Source of the DNA: Acidimicrobiales bacterium
GTDB lineage: Bacteria; Actinomycetota; Acidimicrobiia; Acidimicrobiales; VFJN01
Direction: 5' to 3'
Length of the DNA stretch: 5,547 bases
Assembly (NCBI GenBank): GCA_016936035.1
Contig: JAFGPU010000093.1
Span: forward strand, 1-5,547
Part shown: positions 1 to 5,547 of the stretch, one piece after another
Layout: every line of letters starts with the position of its first letter
Position numbering within the stretch: position 1 is the first letter of the stretch
Position numbers and translations under genes: made by a program
The notes under the pieces: model-generated
Seen by the model: only the letters and a program-made list of their open reading frames with translations
What the model was told of the DNA's origin: nothing
Databases searched by the model: none

Positions 1-1352
1 CAGATGGCGCCCTTGGTGACGTTGTGGCACGAGCAGACGGTGGCGCCGTCGGGCAGGTCGCCCGGCGTGAGGCCCACCGGCGCGCCGTCGCCGGCGGGAA
101 GGATCAGCCGCTCGGGGTGCTCGGGGGCGGCGATGTCGTTGCGCACGTACTGCAGCACCGAGCCGTACGCCGAGGCGTCGCCGACGAGGACGGCGCCCAG
201 GATGCGCGTTCCGTCGCCGGAGAGGACGAGCTTCTTGTAGACGCCGGCGACAGGGTCGGAGTACACGACCTCCTCGGCGGCCTCGGCGTGCGCGAAGGCG
301 TCACCGATGCTGGCGACGTCGACGCCCAGCAGCTTGAGCTTGGTCGACGTGTCGGCGCCCGCGAACGTCGCGGTGCCGCCGGCCAGGCGCTCGGCCACCA
401 CCTCGGCCTGCTGGTAGCCGGGCGACACCAGACCGTAGGAGCGCCCACCCCGGTGGGCGGCGACCTCGCCGATGGCGGAGATGTGCGGGTCGGAGGTCAG
501 CAGCGTGTCGTCGACGGCGACACCACCGCGCTCGCCCAGGGCGAGGCCGGCCGCCCGGGCGAGCTCGTCGCGTGGGCGGATCCCGGCGGCGAACACCACG
601 GCGTCGGCCGGCACCGGCGCGGCGGCCCCGTCGTCCGGGTCGCCGAACGCGACGCCGGCCACCCGCCCGTCGTGCGTCGCCACCACCTCCGATGCCGCGA
701 CACCGGTGAGCACGTCGATGCCCATGGCCTCGATGTGGCGGCGCAGCGCCCGCCCGCCCTGGGCGTCGAGCTGCACCGCCATCAGGCGCTCGGCCAGCTC
801 GACCACGGTGGTGTGCACCCCGAGGGCCCGCAGCGCCCCCGCGGCCTCGAGGCCGAGCAGCCCGCCGCCGATGACGACGCCGCGCTCGCACTGCCTGGCC
901 CACGACCTGATCGCCTCGACGTCGTCGAGGGTGCGGTACACGAACACCCCCGCCAGGTCGGTGCCCGGTATCGGCGGAACGAACGGCGCGCTGCCGGTCG
1001 CCAGCACCAGGTGGTCGTAGGCGATGACGTCCCCCGAACAGGTGGTGACGGTGCGGCCGTCGACGTCGATCCGCTCGGCCCGGCGCCCGGTCAGCAGGCG
1101 CACGCCGTGCGACTCGTGGAAGTCGGGGTCGCCCAGGCGGAGCGCGTCGTGGTCGGCGCCCTCCAGCGCGGTCGTGAGGTGCACCCGGTCGTACGCGGGG
1201 TGGGACTCCTCGCCCAGCACCACGATCTCGTGGCTGCGGTGCAACCCGCGCTCGACCGCGGCGTCCAGGAAGTGGTGACCCACCATGCCGTTGCCGGCCA
1301 CCACCAGCCTGCGGCGGGGGTCGCGTGTCGTGTGGTCGGCGCCCATCGCCAT
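1..1352 (-). CDS. nirB: Nitrite reductase large subunit NirB, N-terminal 450 residues (3' end outside window)
   Basis: This is the FAD/NAD(P)H-dependent large subunit of cytoplasmic nitrite reductase, which reduces nitrite to ammonium. Seen: an N-terminal FAD-binding Rossmann motif GNGMVG (residues 20-25), the NirB-typical YDRVHLT (54-60), ATGS (118-121), a second dinucleotide-binding motif GGGLLGLEAA (162-171), and RLMAVQLD just after it. The window ends inside the BFD-like [2Fe-2S] domain, where C440-x-C442 is followed by HNVTKGAI; the other two cluster cysteines and the sulfite/nitrite reductase (siroheme/4Fe-4S) domain lie beyond position 1. Family members are usually about 800-850 aa, so roughly half is visible. 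ATG 1352 overlaps the narK stop. A GAGGG at 1360-1356 lies 3 nt from that ATG but 9 nt from a second in-frame ATG at 1346, so translation may really start at 1346. A lone FAD oxidoreductase is a less likely alternative, because the CxCHNVTKGAI segment is typical of NirB. Context (narK, nnaR) favours an assimilatory role. Confidence 0.93.
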   Translation of the reverse strand, partial: MAMGADHTTRDPRRRLVVAGNGMVGHHFLDAAVERGLHRSHEIVVLGEESHPAYDRVHLTTALEGADHDALRLGDPDFHESHGVRLLTGRRAERIDVDGRTVTTCSGDVIAYDHLVLATGSAPFVPPIPGTDLAGVFVYRTLDDVEAIRSWARQCERGVVIGGGLLGLEAAGALRALGVHTTVVELAERLMAVQLDAQGGRALRRHIEAMGIDVLTGVAASEVVATHDGRVAGVAFGDPDDGAAAPVPADAVVFAAGIRPRDELARAAGLALGERGGVAVDDTLLTSDPHISAIGEVAAHRGGRSYGLVSPGYQQAEVVAERLAGGTATFAGADTSTKLKLLGVDVASIGDAFAHAEAAEEVVYSDPVAGVYKKLVLSGDGTRILGAVLVGDASAYGSVLQYVRNDIAAPEHPERLILPAGDGAPVGLTPGDLPDGATVCSCHNVTKGAI

Positions 1353-2890
1353 CAGCCCTCGGTCGCCAGAGCGGGCACGGGCGCCGGGACCAGCCCGGGC
1401 CGCAGGGCGGTCTCGGCCGCGGCGATCTCGTCGACCACCAGCTCGGCGGCGAAGCTGTTCTCGGGCTCGACGACGAGGCGGGAGGCCAGCAGGGCGACCA
1501 GCGCCGCGGCGGACATGACCAGGAAGAGCACCCGCGTCGAGGTCAGGATGCCGACGGTCAGGAAGACGAGGGCGCCGATGTTGCCGTAGGCCCCCGCCAT
1601 GCCGGCGACCTGGCCCGACACCCGCTTCTTCACCAGCGGGACGATGGCGTAGACGGCCCCCTCCCCCGCCTGCACGAAGAACGAGCAGCACATGCAGGCG
1701 GCGATCGCCAGCACCCATGGCCAGGCCGGGCCGAGCGTGGCCATCACCACGTAGCCGACGACCAGGCCGCCGCACAGGGCGGTGAGCGTGCGCTTCCGGC
1801 TGCCCAGCAGGTCCGAGAGCATGCCCCCGCCCGGCCGGGCGACCAGGTTCATGAACGCGAACCCCGACGCCGCGGCACCGGCGGCCGCCGGCCCCAGGCC
1901 CCAGGTGTCGGCGAAGAAGGTCGGGAGGATCGTCACCACCGCCAACTCCGAGCCGAACGTCGCGAAGTAGGCGATGCACAGCGCCGCCACGTTGCGGAAC
2001 GGGTAGCGGTCCTCGACCGGGTAGCGGTCGGCCAGCGCGGGACGGTTGACGCGGAACACCGCCAGCTGCTGCACGACCAGCAGCACGACGACCGCGACTG
2101 CCACGGCGACCAGGCCGCCGTCGGTGACGACGCCCTCTCGCCAGACCCGCCAGGCGACCAGGCCGAGCACGGCGGTGAGGGGAACGGTCAGGCCGGCGAG
2201 ACCCCAGACAGCGCTGGGCTGGGTCACCTCGAGCGCTCCCTGGCGCCGGGGGCGGGCGTAGCCGACGCCGTCGGGCGTGTCGGTCACCGACCGCAGGTAG
2301 ACCAGGCCGTACACCGCGGCGACGACGCCCGTGACGCCGATCGACCACCGCCAGGCGTCCGCCCCGCCGTACCAGCCGGCGAGCAGCGGCAGGCTGAACG
2401 CGGCGGCCGCGGAGCCGAAGTTGCCCCATCCGCCGTACACGCCCTCGGCGGTGCCGACCTCGCGGGGCGGGAACCATTCGGACACCATGCGGATGCCCAC
2501 CACGAACCCCGCGCCCACGACGGACAGGGCGAGGCGCGACAGGACGAGCATCTCGAAGCTCGACGACACCGCGAAGGCCGTGTTGGGCACGACCGCGAAC
2601 ACGAGGATCGCGGCGTACACCCGGCGGGGCCCCCACCGGTCGAGAGCCATGCCGATGAAGATGCGGGCCGGGACGGTCAGTGCCACGTTGCACAACCCGA
2701 TCGTCTTGATCTCGGCATCGGTCAGGCCCAGCTGATCCCGGATCGTGTTGGCGAACGGCGCGAAGTTGAACCACACGACGAACGACACGAAGAAGGCGAA
2801 CCAGGTCAGGTGGAGCACGCGGTAGCGCCCCTCGAGGCTCCACAACCCGCGCACGCGGGCCGAGGCGGACGACACGTCGGTTCTGGTCAT
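1352..2890 (-). CDS. narK: NarK-family nitrate/nitrite transporter (MFS), 512 aa
   Basis: This is an inner-membrane major facilitator of the nitrate/nitrite porter family, which imports nitrate and/or exports or imports nitrite for the co-transcribed nirB. Seen: the MFS loop DRWGPRR (84-90) after TM2; nitrate-signature glycine motifs GVYGGWGNFGS (150-160) and GMAGAYGNIGA (430-440); and arginines R76 (PAR-IFIG) and R352 (VAR-PGGGMLSD), placed like the two substrate-binding arginines of E. coli NarK (R89, R305). Hydrophobic segments lie near 27-47, 68-82, 91-108, 117-138, 150-172, 183-199, 231-247, 259-277, 300-323, 335-352, 368-386, 390-408, 430-450 and 454-470. That is 14 rather than 12, with two in the loop between the halves. 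The ATG at 2890 (MTRTDVSS) was chosen; the frame stays open to 3043, but the extra 51 residues are Arg/Cys-rich and not transporter-like. No clear Shine-Dalgarno precedes it. The stop overlaps the nirB ATG. Direction of transport cannot be told from sequence. Confidence 0.92.
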   Translation of the reverse strand: MTRTDVSSASARVRGLWSLEGRYRVLHLTWFAFFVSFVVWFNFAPFANTIRDQLGLTDAEIKTIGLCNVALTVPARIFIGMALDRWGPRRVYAAILVFAVVPNTAFAVSSSFEMLVLSRLALSVVGAGFVVGIRMVSEWFPPREVGTAEGVYGGWGNFGSAAAAFSLPLLAGWYGGADAWRWSIGVTGVVAAVYGLVYLRSVTDTPDGVGYARPRRQGALEVTQPSAVWGLAGLTVPLTAVLGLVAWRVWREGVVTDGGLVAVAVAVVVLLVVQQLAVFRVNRPALADRYPVEDRYPFRNVAALCIAYFATFGSELAVVTILPTFFADTWGLGPAAAGAAASGFAFMNLVARPGGGMLSDLLGSRKRTLTALCGGLVVGYVVMATLGPAWPWVLAIAACMCCSFFVQAGEGAVYAIVPLVKKRVSGQVAGMAGAYGNIGALVFLTVGILTSTRVLFLVMSAAALVALLASRLVVEPENSFAAELVVDEIAAAETALRPGLVPAPVPALATEG

Positions 2891-2913
2891 GCGGTCCACG
2901 GTCCCGAACCGCT

Positions 2914-2929
2914 GTTTCGCGCCGGCGAC
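2914..2929 (-). promoter_or_regulatory. Possible degenerate GlnR-type box upstream of narK
   Basis: Read on the minus strand, GTCGC (2929-2925), six bases, then GAAAC (2918-2914). This is one mismatch from the known GlnR half-site pair gTnAC-n6-GaAAC. It ends 24 bp before the narK ATG. A further weak half-site (TTCAT, 2940-2936) sits 11 bp upstream in phase. The match is much weaker than the one in front of nnaR, and the position is close to the start codon, so it is only a candidate. Confidence 0.3.
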
Positions 2930-3050
2930 ACGGCGATGAACGCACCGACACGCTCGACGCACCCGTGACACCCGACACCGCGACGGTGCTCTCACGCGGA
3001 CGCCACCCCGGTGAGCCCCGCGACACGCGCCCGGTCCCAGCAACGCCCGA

Positions 3051-3106
3051 CCGGGCCCGCGAGCGCCCGACGGGCCCCGGGCGTCGCGCCGCCGGGCGAG
3101 CGGCGC
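3051..3106 (-). terminator. GC-rich hairpins after the nnaR stop; possible U-less terminator or attenuator
   Basis: Directly after the nnaR stop codon, a perfect 7-bp stem is formed by 3106-3100 and 3092-3086 (GCGCCGC / GCGGCGC) around a 7-nt loop. A second 7-bp stem pairs 3071-3077 with 3053-3059 around an 11-nt loop. No T-tract follows. Actinobacterial terminators often lack one, but such stems also arise by chance at this G+C content. If functional, they would partly separate nnaR from narK-nirB transcription. Confidence 0.3.
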
Positions 3107-4213
3107 TCACCCCGCGAGGCGGTAGCCGCGCCGGAAGACCGTCTCGAGGAGGTGGCCGTTGGGGCCGAGGCGGCGACGCAACCGGGCGACCGCCACCTCG
3201 ACGGCGTGCTCGTCCGCTTCGCCGTCGGGCCAGACGGTGCCCAGCAGGTCCGACTTCGAGACCACCACCCCCGGCCGGCGGGCGAGCGCGGCGAGCAGGT
3301 CGCGCTCCCGCTCGCTCAACTGCACCGTCCGGCCGGCCACGGTCACCAGGCGGCCCTGGAGCCGCACCAGGTCGGGACCGAGCCGGAACGTGACGGCCCG
3401 CTCGGCCAGCGCCTCGGCCACGGACATGACCATCGACCCGAGGCGGGGCCGCACCGGCACGACCGGCTCGCCGAAGCCGGCGTCGACCGCCGCCCGGGCG
3501 CACACCGGACCGACGCAGGCCACCACGACGCCCTGGGCGATGCCGCGTCGCAGCCCGTCGAGCAGGCCCGCTGTTTCGGTGATCTCACACAGGCTCTCGA
3601 TCTGCGGCCGAGCCGTGAACGTGACCGCGTCCACCCGGCGGTCGGCGATCGCGCGGGCGAGCCGGAGCGCGGGGCCGCTGTCGTCGGGCAGCGACCAGCG
3701 GTACACGGGGATGGGGACCAGGTCGGCGCCGAGCCGGACGAGGACGTCGGCCAGTGGCTGCGAACGGGCCCCGTCGAGCTGCAGGGCGACGCGGACTCCG
3801 GCGATGCCGGTCCGCCCCAGCTCCTCCAGGATCTCGGTGGACACGCCGGTCGACGTGCTCCACTCGACGGGCAGCCCCACCGTCACGGCCGCACCGTGGG
3901 CCTTGGGCCCGCGGGCGAGCACCCGGGACCGGCCCAGGGCCGCGATCAGGGCTTCCGCCCGCCCGAGCACCTCCGCGGCCTCGACCACGCCCCGCACCCC
4001 GATGCCGGTGCTGAGCACCGTCACGTCGGGCGGCCGGGCGATCAGATCCTCGATGGCGTCGGCGAACGGCCCGTCGACGTCGACCGGGTGCGTGCGGATG
4101 GCCGGGCCGTGGATCACCGACGCCCCCCGGCGCTCGAGCATGGCGATCTGCTCGCCGGCGCGACGGTCGGCCGTCACCCCGACGACGAACCCGGACATCT
4201 CCTCGAGCGGCAC
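3107..4213 (-). CDS. nnaR: NnaR-type nitrate/nitrite regulator: HemD-like domain fused to OmpR-type winged helix
   Basis: This is a one-component transcriptional regulator, likely controlling the adjacent narK-nirB genes. Residues about 8-270 follow the two-lobed uroporphyrinogen-III synthase (HemD) fold: VLSTGIGVRG (66-75), IPVYRW with the family-conserved tyrosine Y171, FTARPQIESL (199-208) and CVGPVCARAAVDAGF (233-247). Residues about 275-367 are an OmpR/PhoB-type winged helix: LVRLQGRLV, LSERERDLLAAL, VVSKSDLL..VWPD, HAVEVAVARLRRRLG and the closing hairpin ETVFRRGYRLAG. This HemD-wHTH order is that of actinobacterial NnaR, which works with GlnR in mycobacteria and streptomycetes. Most databases call such proteins uroporphyrinogen-III synthase; whether the HemD part is catalytic, or senses a tetrapyrrole or another ligand, cannot be read here. 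The start is GTG 4213 or ATG 4198 (MSGFVVGV). The GAGGAG touching the ATG is too close to be its own Shine-Dalgarno. A GlnR-like operator lies just upstream. Confidence 0.85.
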   Translation of the reverse strand: MPLEEMSGFVVGVTADRRAGEQIAMLERRGASVIHGPAIRTHPVDVDGPFADAIEDLIARPPDVTVLSTGIGVRGVVEAAEVLGRAEALIAALGRSRVLARGPKAHGAAVTVGLPVEWSTSTGVSTEILEELGRTGIAGVRVALQLDGARSQPLADVLVRLGADLVPIPVYRWSLPDDSGPALRLARAIADRRVDAVTFTARPQIESLCEITETAGLLDGLRRGIAQGVVVACVGPVCARAAVDAGFGEPVVPVRPRLGSMVMSVAEALAERAVTFRLGPDLVRLQGRLVTVAGRTVQLSERERDLLAALARRPGVVVSKSDLLGTVWPDGEADEHAVEVAVARLRRRLGPNGHLLETVFRRGYRLAG

Positions 4214-4235
4214 ACGGCCATGGTGACCGCGCGGT

Positions 4236-4273
4236 GTTGCCCTCGTGTTTCCCGGCGGTTACCGCCACCTCAC
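4236..4273 (-). promoter_or_regulatory. GlnR-type operator upstream of nnaR, four half-sites at 11-bp spacing
   Basis: On the minus strand, in order: GTGAG (4273-4269), GTAAC (4262-4258), GAAAC (4251-4247), GCAAC (4240-4236), each separated by exactly six bases. The central pair GTAAC-n6-GAAAC matches the published actinobacterial GlnR consensus gTnAC-n6-GaAAC perfectly, and the outer two are 4/5 matches to the half-site types. It lies 22 bp upstream of GTG 4213. The only divergent gene starts at 4376, so the site could serve either direction, but it is much closer to nnaR. The pair also contains the near-palindrome GGCGGTTACCGCC (4254-4266). The assignment is from motif and context only. Confidence 0.6.
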
Positions 4274-4363
4274 CGGGCTCTGGCGCGGCGTGGCGTCGGT
4301 CACGACCCGCATCCACCACCGGCCGAGGCTCCGGCTGTAGACCACAGGGAACCGCCTTCACGC

Positions 4364-4370
4364 GAGGAGG
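4364..4370 (+). promoter_or_regulatory. Shine-Dalgarno deciding the start of the 67-aa gene
   Basis: GAGGAGG lies 5 nt before ATG 4376, an ideal anti-16S match and spacing. It picks this ATG although the same frame is open without a stop far upstream (to about 3011), which would otherwise suggest a spurious 522-residue protein. Confidence 0.75.
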
Positions 4371-4375
4371 CCGCC

Positions 4376-4579
4376 ATGAGCCCCATCGTCATCGACCCCC
4401 CTGCGGTGACACAGCGCCGCCTGCGGCCGCTGCTCGGCGCCCACGTCGTGGCCCGCACGGCGTCCGCGCTCTGGTGCGGCACGTTGCTGTCGTGCGTCAG
4501 GGACAGCGCCTGGTTCGTCGTCGACGACGTCGACGTCGTCGTGCCGCTCGACGAGCTGGTGTCGGTGCTCCCCGCGTAG
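4376..4579 (+). CDS. Small uncharacterised protein, 67 aa, possible Sm/SH3-like beta-barrel
   Basis: I do not recognise a named family. It is the only plus-strand gene here that looks real, and it is supported mainly by a strong Shine-Dalgarno at 4364-4370. Seen: a short basic start (TQRRLRPLLG, 12-21), then alternating beta-like stretches HVVART (23-28), ALWCGTLLSCVRD (31-43), SAWFVV (44-49) and VDVVVPLDELVSVLP (52-66). The pattern W33-x-G35-x-L-x-x-V-x-D43, followed by a hydrophobic strand and a final PLDELVSV, resembles the layout of Sm-like or other small SH3-type barrels. That is an inference from strand pattern, not a family match. Two cysteines (C34, C40) are present, with no signal peptide or membrane helix. 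It is divergent from nnaR across a region with a GlnR-like operator and convergent with the hydrolase gene, with 9 bp between stops. It could be nitrogen-regulated, or a bystander. Confidence 0.6.
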   Translation: MSPIVIDPPAVTQRRLRPLLGAHVVARTASALWCGTLLSCVRDSAWFVVDDVDVVVPLDELVSVLPA

Positions 4580-4588
4580 GGCAGGCGT

Positions 4589-5547
4589 TCAGGCACCGCC
4601 CCCCTCGCCGAGGACGAACGCGTCCAGCTCGGCGAGGAAGCGGCGCCACGCCGGATCACGCTCGGGCAGCAGGTGGTTGGCGCTGTCGAGCGCCACCAGC
4701 CGGCTGCCGGGGATGAGCCCCGCGAGCACCCGCGACTGCTCGAACACGTTGTCGGGCTCGCGCCGCGCACCGACGATGAGCGTGGGCACCGTGACCTGGC
4801 GGGCCAGATCGCTGACGTCGATGTCGGCGAACTCGTCCAGGAAGCGCCAGGCGTTCTCCGGCGAGGTCGAGCGCCGCTGGAGCTCGTCGAACGCGCGCCA
4901 CTCCTCCTGGGTGCCCTCCGGCAGGAAGCGGGACACGAAGACCTGCCGGTACGTGGGGTCGGGCCGGGCCCAGCCCCACCGCACGAGATCGATGCGGGCC
5001 TCGGTCAGCTCGAGCTCGGCCGAGGATCCCCGCTTGCGCCGCCCCTGGGCGAACGAGCCGAGCAGCACGAGATGGCTCACCCGCTCCGGGTGCCGAACGG
5101 CGTAGGCGATCGCCACCGGCCCCCCTTGCGAGAGGCCGAGCAGCGGGAAGCGCTCCAGCCCCGACGCCTCCACCACGGTCTCCAGGTCGTCCACCCAGTC
5201 GTCGAAGCAGAAGCGGGCGACGTCCCAGTCGGACAACCCGCAGCCGCGCTCGTCGTAGCGGACCAGGGTGAACCGGCGCGACAGCTCGACCAGCCAGTGC
5301 CGCCACACCGGACTCTCCCAGTCGTAGTCGAGGTGGCTGAGCCAGTTGGCCACCTTCACGAGCGGTGGTCCCGAGCCGGAGGTGGCGTAGGCGAGGCGCA
5401 CGCCGTCGCTGGCGGTGCAGAACCGGATCTCCTGGGGAGGTGCCGCCGGCGGGCCGGCATCGGGCGTCACCGCCGCGCCGTCACCGGGCCGCACCTCGGT
5501 CGCGCCGACGAACTGGTAGCCGCGCCCGTGAACGGTCCGGATCAGCC
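4589..5547 (-). CDS. Winged-helix DNA-binding domain fused to alpha/beta hydrolase (5' end outside window)
   Basis: The minus-strand frame is open to the window edge. Its first visible residues, LIRTVHGRGYQFVG (5545-5504), are the last helix end and beta-hairpin of an OmpR/CadC-type winged-helix domain. A proline/alanine-rich linker follows, then a complete alpha/beta hydrolase. Counting from the in-frame GTG at 5494, the hydrolase shows the start FCTASDGVRLAYATSG (25-40), YDERGCGLSD (80-89), the nucleophile elbow GLSQGG with Ser122, a candidate acid D248 in GARREPDNVFEQ, and His274 in SANHLLP. The catalytic triad therefore looks intact. GTG 5494 is unlikely to be the true start, because the DNA-binding domain continues upstream of it. 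Likely role: a one-component regulator whose hydrolase-like domain binds or turns over a small ligand. The ligand, targets and any tie to nitrogen metabolism are unknown. No Shine-Dalgarno can be judged, since the start is missing. Confidence 0.85.
   Translation of the reverse strand, partial: LIRTVHGRGYQFVGATEVRPGDGAAVTPDAGPPAAPPQEIRFCTASDGVRLAYATSGSGPPLVKVANWLSHLDYDWESPVWRHWLVELSRRFTLVRYDERGCGLSDWDVARFCFDDWVDDLETVVEASGLERFPLLGLSQGGPVAIAYAVRHPERVSHLVLLGSFAQGRRKRGSSAELELTEARIDLVRWGWARPDPTYRQVFVSRFLPEGTQEEWRAFDELQRRSTSPENAWRFLDEFADIDVSDLARQVTVPTLIVGARREPDNVFEQSRVLAGLIPGSRLVALDSANHLLPERDPAWRRFLAELDAFVLGEGGGA

Noticed and set aside
24..1589. Plus-strand 521-codon open frame opposite nirB
   Set aside because: It lies antisense to a clearly recognisable NirB. 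Its product is a His/Gln/Arg/Gly-rich composition typical of reverse frames in high-GC genes, with no domain pattern.
1325..2968. Plus-strand 547-codon open frame opposite narK
   Set aside because: It is the antisense shadow of the NarK gene. The product is rich in Arg, Gln, Glu and His with no hydrophobic core or motif, while the minus strand shows full NarK signatures.
2891..3043. Extra 51 N-terminal residues for NarK
   Set aside because: The stretch is Arg/Cys-rich, unlike any transporter N-terminus, and covers the likely promoter region. MTRTDVSS at 2890 fits family starts.
4254..4266. GGCGGTTACCGCC near-perfect palindrome as a separate repressor operator
   Set aside because: It overlaps the GTAAC half-site of the phased GlnR-type box, which explains more of the sequence. 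At this G+C content a 6-bp inverted repeat alone is weak evidence.
3011..4375. Long upstream part of the plus-strand frame that ends with the 67-aa gene
   Set aside because: It is antisense to nnaR and low in information. Only the part from ATG 4376, which has its own Shine-Dalgarno and is not opposite another gene, is kept.
4516..4539. Overlapping perfect palindromes made of GTC/GAC triplets
   Set aside because: They fall inside the 67-aa coding region, where Val-Val-Asp-Asp-Val-Asp-Val-Val codons (GTC, GAC) produce them automatically. No need for a protein-binding site.
4677..5105. Plus-strand 142-codon open frame opposite the hydrolase
   Set aside because: It is the antisense shadow of the alpha/beta hydrolase, Ser/Arg/Thr-rich, with no start signal or motif.
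1..5547. Mobile element, CRISPR array, tRNA/rRNA or phage gene
   Set aside because: No terminal inverted repeats, transposase motifs, regularly spaced repeats of array size or tRNA-like cloverleaf were seen. The gene content is a coherent chromosomal metabolic locus.

Overview
The window is about 70% G+C, with G/C-rich third codon positions, frequent GTG starts and a mycobacterial/streptomycete-like gene set. This points to a high-GC actinobacterium; the species cannot be named from the sequence. All but one of the genes lie on the minus strand.

Layout, read along the minus strand from right to left. (i) The window edge to 4589 holds a 5'-truncated gene. Its product ends an OmpR-type winged-helix DNA-binding domain and then continues as a complete alpha/beta hydrolase. 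(ii) A single short plus-strand gene (4376-4579, 67 aa, good Shine-Dalgarno, possible Sm/SH3-like barrel) converges on it with only 9 bp between the stops. (iii) A divergent intergenic region (about 4214-4375) carries a strong GlnR-type operator with half-sites at 11-bp spacing. (iv) 4213-3107 encodes a HemD-like domain fused to a C-terminal OmpR-type winged helix, the architecture of the actinobacterial nitrate/nitrite regulator NnaR. (v) A 217-bp gap follows, with a GC-rich hairpin just after the nnaR stop, a weaker GlnR-like box and GACAC direct repeats. (vi) 2890-1352 encodes a NarK-family nitrate/nitrite transporter with two extra hydrophobic segments in its central loop. (vii) From 1352 to the left edge runs nirB, the nitrite reductase large subunit. 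It overlaps the narK stop by one base (TGATG) and is cut off just inside its [2Fe-2S] (BFD-like) domain.

Taken together this is a nitrate/nitrite assimilation locus. NarK brings nitrate or nitrite into the cell. NirB, presumably with a NirD encoded beyond the left edge, reduces nitrite to ammonium. NnaR probably activates the genes, and the operator in front of nnaR suggests global nitrogen control by GlnR. The hydrolase regulator and the small plus-strand protein are neighbours with no demonstrated link to nitrogen metabolism. The least familiar items are the small Sm-like protein and the winged-helix/hydrolase fusion. No RNA genes, CRISPR arrays, insertion sequences or attachment sites were seen.
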